Below, in pieces: positions 60,715 to 64,000 of a stretch of DNA of 64,000 bases. Made by a program: the position numbers and the translations under genes. The number at the start of each line of letters is the position of its first letter. Position 1 is the stretch's first letter. The notes beneath the pieces are model-generated. The model was not told the origin of the DNA. It was given only the letters and a program-made list of their open reading frames with translations, and did not search any database. Source of the stretch: Veillonella sp. VA139 (GTDB lineage: Bacteria; Bacillota; Negativicutes; Veillonellales; Veillonellaceae); the NCBI RefSeq assembly GCF_003992005.1, contig NZ_RQVL01000002.1, positions 1-64,000 of the forward strand, read 5' to 3'.

Positions 60715-61881
60715 ATGATTAGTTGTATCTTATTAGCGGCAGGTGCAGGACGCCGAATGGGCTATACAGAGAATAAAGTGTGTATGCCGTTGGGACAGTA
60801 TACAGTGTTACAATGGAATTTATATCACATGAAACAATGGGAAGGCTTAAAAGAAGTCATTGTGGTTGTATCGGAACAAGATCAATTCTCTATTCAAGAA
60901 CAAGTGGAAGCTATGCAGGTACCCTGGATGGTGCAATATGTGATTGGCGGAGCAGAACGACAAGACTCAGTAGCCGCTGGACTTTCACAGGTAGCGAATG
61001 AAGCAGAAATTATACTTGTTCATGACGGAGCAAGACCGTTGGCAAAGAAAGAGTTAGCTCATCGAGTAGTTGAGGGAGCTAAAGCATATGGAGCTGCGGT
61101 GCCAGCCATCCCCGTAGTAGATACGATAAAACGAGTAAATACAAAAGGATATGTAGAAGAAACGTTACTACGTTCTGAATTATATGGAATGCAAACACCG
61201 CAAGGATTTCAAACAGCGGTTTTATTAGATGCCTATGTATATGCGGAAGAACACAGATATAAAGGAACCGATGATGTATCTTTAGTAGAGTTTCAAGGAA
61301 AGCCAGTGCACATTGTGGAAGGGGATAGAAAAAATATTAAATTAACAGTCCCTGAAGATGTGGCGATTGCTAAGAAGTATTTAGGAGTAGAATCTATGAT
61401 GCGAATTGGTTATGGTTATGATATCCACCGGTTCCAAGAGGGACGACCTTGCATATTAGGTGGTGTATCTATCGACAGCCCTATTGGTCCTGATGGGCAT
61501 TCTGACGCGGATGTGTTGATTCATGCCCTTATGGATGCTATGCTAGGTGCTGCAGGTATGCGAGACATTGGGTATTATTTTCCCCCAGAAGATGATGCTT
61601 TCAAAGGGATTTCCAGTAGGCTATTATTAGAAAAAGTGGTACAATTATTAAAGGACTCAAATTTTGGAATCTACAATGCAGATATCATGGTCATTGCAGA
61701 AGCTCCTAAATTGAAGCCTCATATTGAACAAATGAAAAAAAATCTAAGTGCGGATTTAGGTATCCCGCTTAGTAGAATTAGTATTAAAGCAACGACAAAT
61801 GAAGGGTTAGGTGCCTTGGGAAGAACAGAAGGTATAGCCGCACAAGCTGTTGTTTCAATGTATGAAAGAGAGGAGTTATAA
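60715..61881 (+). CDS. ispDF: Fused IspD/IspF of the MEP isoprenoid pathway
   Basis: A 388-residue bifunctional enzyme. The IspD cytidylyltransferase half (1 to about 226) has LLAAGAGRRMGYTENK, VHDGARPLAKK and GTDDVSLVE. The IspF cyclase half (about 228-388) starts RIGYGYDIHRFQEGRPC, with zinc ligands DxH, GHSDADVLIHALMDA and the KATTNEGLGALGR end. It catalyses CDP-ME formation and the MEcPP cyclisation; IspE, which acts between them, is elsewhere. IspH of the same pathway is at 12996. Confidence 0.96.
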   Translation: MISCILLAAGAGRRMGYTENKVCMPLGQYTVLQWNLYHMKQWEGLKEVIVVVSEQDQFSIQEQVEAMQVPWMVQYVIGGAERQDSVAAGLSQVANEAEIILVHDGARPLAKKELAHRVVEGAKAYGAAVPAIPVVDTIKRVNTKGYVEETLLRSELYGMQTPQGFQTAVLLDAYVYAEEHRYKGTDDVSLVEFQGKPVHIVEGDRKNIKLTVPEDVAIAKKYLGVESMMRIGYGYDIHRFQEGRPCILGGVSIDSPIGPDGHSDADVLIHALMDAMLGAAGMRDIGYYFPPEDDAFKGISSRLLLEKVVQLLKDSNFGIYNADIMVIAEAPKLKPHIEQMKKNLSADLGIPLSRISIKATTNEGLGALGRTEGIAAQAVVSMYEREEL

Positions 61882-61884
61882 CTC

Positions 61885-63324
61885 ATGAAAGTTCGTTTTG
61901 CACCGAGTCCAACCGGTCCATTTCATATTGGTGGAGCTCGCTCCGCATTATTTAACTATTTATTAGCTCGCAAGGAGCAAGGTACATTCTTATTGCGCGT
62001 GGAAGATACTGATCAAGCACGTTCCACTCGTGAAAGTGAAGAAAATATTAAGGCAGCTCTAAAATGGCTTGGTATGGATTGGGATGAAGGTGTTGACGTA
62101 GGTGGCGAAGCAGGTCCATACCGTCAAACAGAACGTTTAGATATTTACGACCAAGTGACGAAACAATTATTAGAATCTGGGCATGCTTACGAATGCTATT
62201 GTTCCCAAGAAGAATTAGATTCTGTTCGTGAGGAACAATTAGGTCGTGGAGAAACACCTAAATACAACGGACATTGTCATCATTTAACGGAAGAACAAAA
62301 GGCTGCTTACAAGGCAGAAGGTCGCAAACCAACCATCCGTTTGCGTGTTCCATTGCATGAAACTGTAGCTTTTGACGATATGGTTCGTGGACATGTATCC
62401 TTTGAATCTAATGGCATTGGCGATTTTGTTATTGTAAAATCTGATGGAATTCCTGTGTATAACTATGCCGTTGTGGTAGACGATCACACAATGGGTATTT
62501 CTCATGTTATCCGTGCGGAGGAACATTTATCGAATACACCGCGTCAAATCGTGATCTATAAAGCCTTAGGTTGGGATGTGCCAACATTTGGTCATATTTC
62601 CTTGATTATGGGCAAAGATGGAAAAAAAATGAGTAAACGACATGGTGCTACCTCTGTTGAACAATACCGTGAGTTGGGATACTTGCCAGAAGCGATTGTG
62701 AACTTCTTAGCCTTACTTGGATGGGCTCCTGAAGGTGAGGAAGAACTATTCACTAAGGAAGAGTTGTGTCAAAAATTCTCAATGGACCGAGTGGCAAAAA
62801 ATCCAGCTGTCTTTGATATTGATAAATTGAATTATATTAATTTCAATTATATGAAACAATTAACACCAGAGGCGTTGTATGAATTATGCTTGCCTCATTT
62901 GGTGAAAGCTGGCTACGCTAGTGAAAGTCCATCTGCAGAGGAACAAGCATGGCTCACTATGCTGTGTACTTGCGTGAAAGATCATATTAGTTATGGTGCT
63001 CAAATCGTAGATGAAGTAGGTATGTTCTTCCAAGATGATATCCTAGAAGATGCAGAACATGCAGAAGAGATTGCAGCTGTGAAAGCTGAAGAATCGTATC
63101 CAACAGTAATTGGGGCTTTCAAAGAAAAAATTGAAGCTATGGAGGAGATTACCCCAGATGCTGTAAAAGCAGCCATCAAAGCGATTATGAAAGAAACAGG
63201 ATTAAAAGGCAAATTTGTATTCATGCCAATTCGTATCGCTACCACAGGTCAAATGCATGGTCCTGATTTGAATTACATTATTACCTTATTTGGGAAAGAA
63301 AAAGTGCTTCGCCGCTTAGGCTAA
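61885..63324 (+). CDS. gltX: Glutamyl-tRNA synthetase
   Basis: A 479-residue class I synthetase. FAPSPTGPFHIGGARSAL holds the HIGH-type site and KMSKRHG the second signature. CYC and a later CHH form a zinc-binding-like insertion. It begins three bases after ispDF and is followed by cysS, the frequent Firmicute order. Whether it is discriminating or charges tRNA-Gln too cannot be read here. Confidence 0.96.
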   Translation: MKVRFAPSPTGPFHIGGARSALFNYLLARKEQGTFLLRVEDTDQARSTRESEENIKAALKWLGMDWDEGVDVGGEAGPYRQTERLDIYDQVTKQLLESGHAYECYCSQEELDSVREEQLGRGETPKYNGHCHHLTEEQKAAYKAEGRKPTIRLRVPLHETVAFDDMVRGHVSFESNGIGDFVIVKSDGIPVYNYAVVVDDHTMGISHVIRAEEHLSNTPRQIVIYKALGWDVPTFGHISLIMGKDGKKMSKRHGATSVEQYRELGYLPEAIVNFLALLGWAPEGEEELFTKEELCQKFSMDRVAKNPAVFDIDKLNYINFNYMKQLTPEALYELCLPHLVKAGYASESPSAEEQAWLTMLCTCVKDHISYGAQIVDEVGMFFQDDILEDAEHAEEIAAVKAEESYPTVIGAFKEKIEAMEEITPDAVKAAIKAIMKETGLKGKFVFMPIRIATTGQMHGPDLNYIITLFGKEKVLRRLG

Positions 63325-63348
63325 GTGCATACAAGGAGGCTATTTCTA

Positions 63349-64000
63349 ATGAGAGAACTGACAGTTTTCAACACGATGACTCGTGAAAAATCAGTGTTTC
63401 AACCTGTGAAAGAAGGGGAAGTTAGCATCTATGTATGCGGAGTAACACCATATAATCATCCTCATATTGGTAATGCACGCCCTTTCGTGACTTGGGACAC
63501 CATCCGTCGTTATTTGAGCCATGTGGGCTATAAAGTAACATATATCCAAAACTTTACAGATGTAGATGATAAAATCATTAATACGTCTAATGGTGAAGGG
63601 GTAGCATGGAATGTAATCTCTGATCGCTATATTGATGCCTACTATGATGTAATGGATGCATTACATGTGCGTCGTGCCGATGTATATCCTCGCGTGTCTA
63701 CGCATATGGAAGAAATTATTTCCATGATCACTACATTAATTGACAATGGCTATGCCTATGCAGTAGATGGTGATGTGTACTATCGTGTAGAGAAATTTGA
63801 GCATTATGGTAAACTATCTGGTCGTACTTTAGACGATATGGAAGCTGGTGCTCGTGTAGATGTAGATGACCGCAAGGAAAATCCTATGGACTTTGCTTTG
63901 TGGAAAGCGGTGAAACCAGGCGAACCATTCTGGGAAAGCCCATGGGGACAAGGTCGTCCAGGCTGGCACATTGAATGTTCTGCCATGAGTCAAAAGTACT
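63349..64000 (+). CDS. cysS: Cysteinyl-tRNA synthetase, N-terminal part (runs off the window)
   Basis: The visible 217 codons start at ATG 63349 after AAGGAGG. YVCGVTPYNHPHIGNARPF contains the zinc Cys and the HIGH motif variant HIGN; GWHIECSAMS supplies further zinc ligands. FTDVDDKIIN is also typical. The frame is open to the last base, so the gene continues beyond 64,000 and its KMSKS motif is not visible. Confidence 0.95.
   Translation, partial: MRELTVFNTMTREKSVFQPVKEGEVSIYVCGVTPYNHPHIGNARPFVTWDTIRRYLSHVGYKVTYIQNFTDVDDKIINTSNGEGVAWNVISDRYIDAYYDVMDALHVRRADVYPRVSTHMEEIISMITTLIDNGYAYAVDGDVYYRVEKFEHYGKLSGRTLDDMEAGARVDVDDRKENPMDFALWKAVKPGEPFWESPWGQGRPGWHIECSAMSQKY

Overview
The window looks like a chromosome segment of a diderm Firmicute (class Negativicutes), most likely Veillonella or a close relative. 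This is inferred from gene content and could not be checked by alignment. Housekeeping genes have Firmicute-type arrangement: scpA-scpB-rluB; cmk-plsC-ispH/rpsA fusion; def-fmt-rsmB-rlmN-stp-prkC-rsgA-rpe; a SAM riboswitch on metK. Beside them are outer-membrane genes: a secretin, a two-partner secretion pore and a very large haemagglutinin. No rRNA, tRNA or CRISPR array was seen.

Layout. (1) Positions 1 to about 6,395 are the right half of a Tn916-family conjugative transposon: the tail of an upstream transfer gene, the tet(M) attenuator leader, tet(M), a small KTR zinc-ribbon gene, the orf9 repressor, the orf7 sigma factor, orf8, a structured leader, xis and int. The left end lies outside the window. 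The right end sits next to the terminator of a host sulfatase-family gene. (2) 6,456-8,282 is a membrane phosphoethanolamine-transferase-like gene on the minus strand, the only host gene on that strand. (3) 8,459-43,645 is a dense plus-strand block: chromosome segregation, rRNA modification, phospholipid and isoprenoid synthesis, CoA and SAM synthesis, replication restart, translation initiation, the PrkC/Stp signalling pair, metabolite repair and sugar-nucleotide epimerases. (4) 43,665-45,691 encodes a PilP/GspC-like inner-membrane protein and a small secretin without the rest of a secretion machine. (5) 45,822-56,048 is an accessory contact-dependent-inhibition-like locus. It has a 2,393-residue TpsA/CdiA-like exoprotein, two small multi-TM proteins directly behind it, a small anchored-protein gene that appears split at a run of seven A, and a TpsB/FhaC-type transporter. 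(6) 56,145-64,000 returns to housekeeping: glyA, upp, radA, a PIN-TRAM protein, ispDF, gltX and the start of cysS.

How the parts work together. The transposon carries tetracycline resistance. Transcription from the tet(M) promoter, released by ribosome stalling in the leader, is known in this family to run through orf7-orf8 toward xis-int; this copy keeps all of those parts. The region between orf8 and xis carries a boxA-like sequence and mutually exclusive hairpins that may control that read-through.

The most interesting locus is 43.6-56.0 kb. The exoprotein appears to carry two haemagglutination/TPS domains, one N-terminal and one after a proline-rich linker. It then has FHA-type repeats, a conserved pretoxin-like segment and a more AT-rich, glycine-rich C-terminal tip of unknown type. 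The gene order, exoprotein then small genes then transporter, resembles the Burkholderia cdiA-cdiI-cdiB arrangement rather than the enterobacterial one. The small membrane proteins directly behind the tip are the natural immunity candidates. These functional assignments are inferences from architecture and position.
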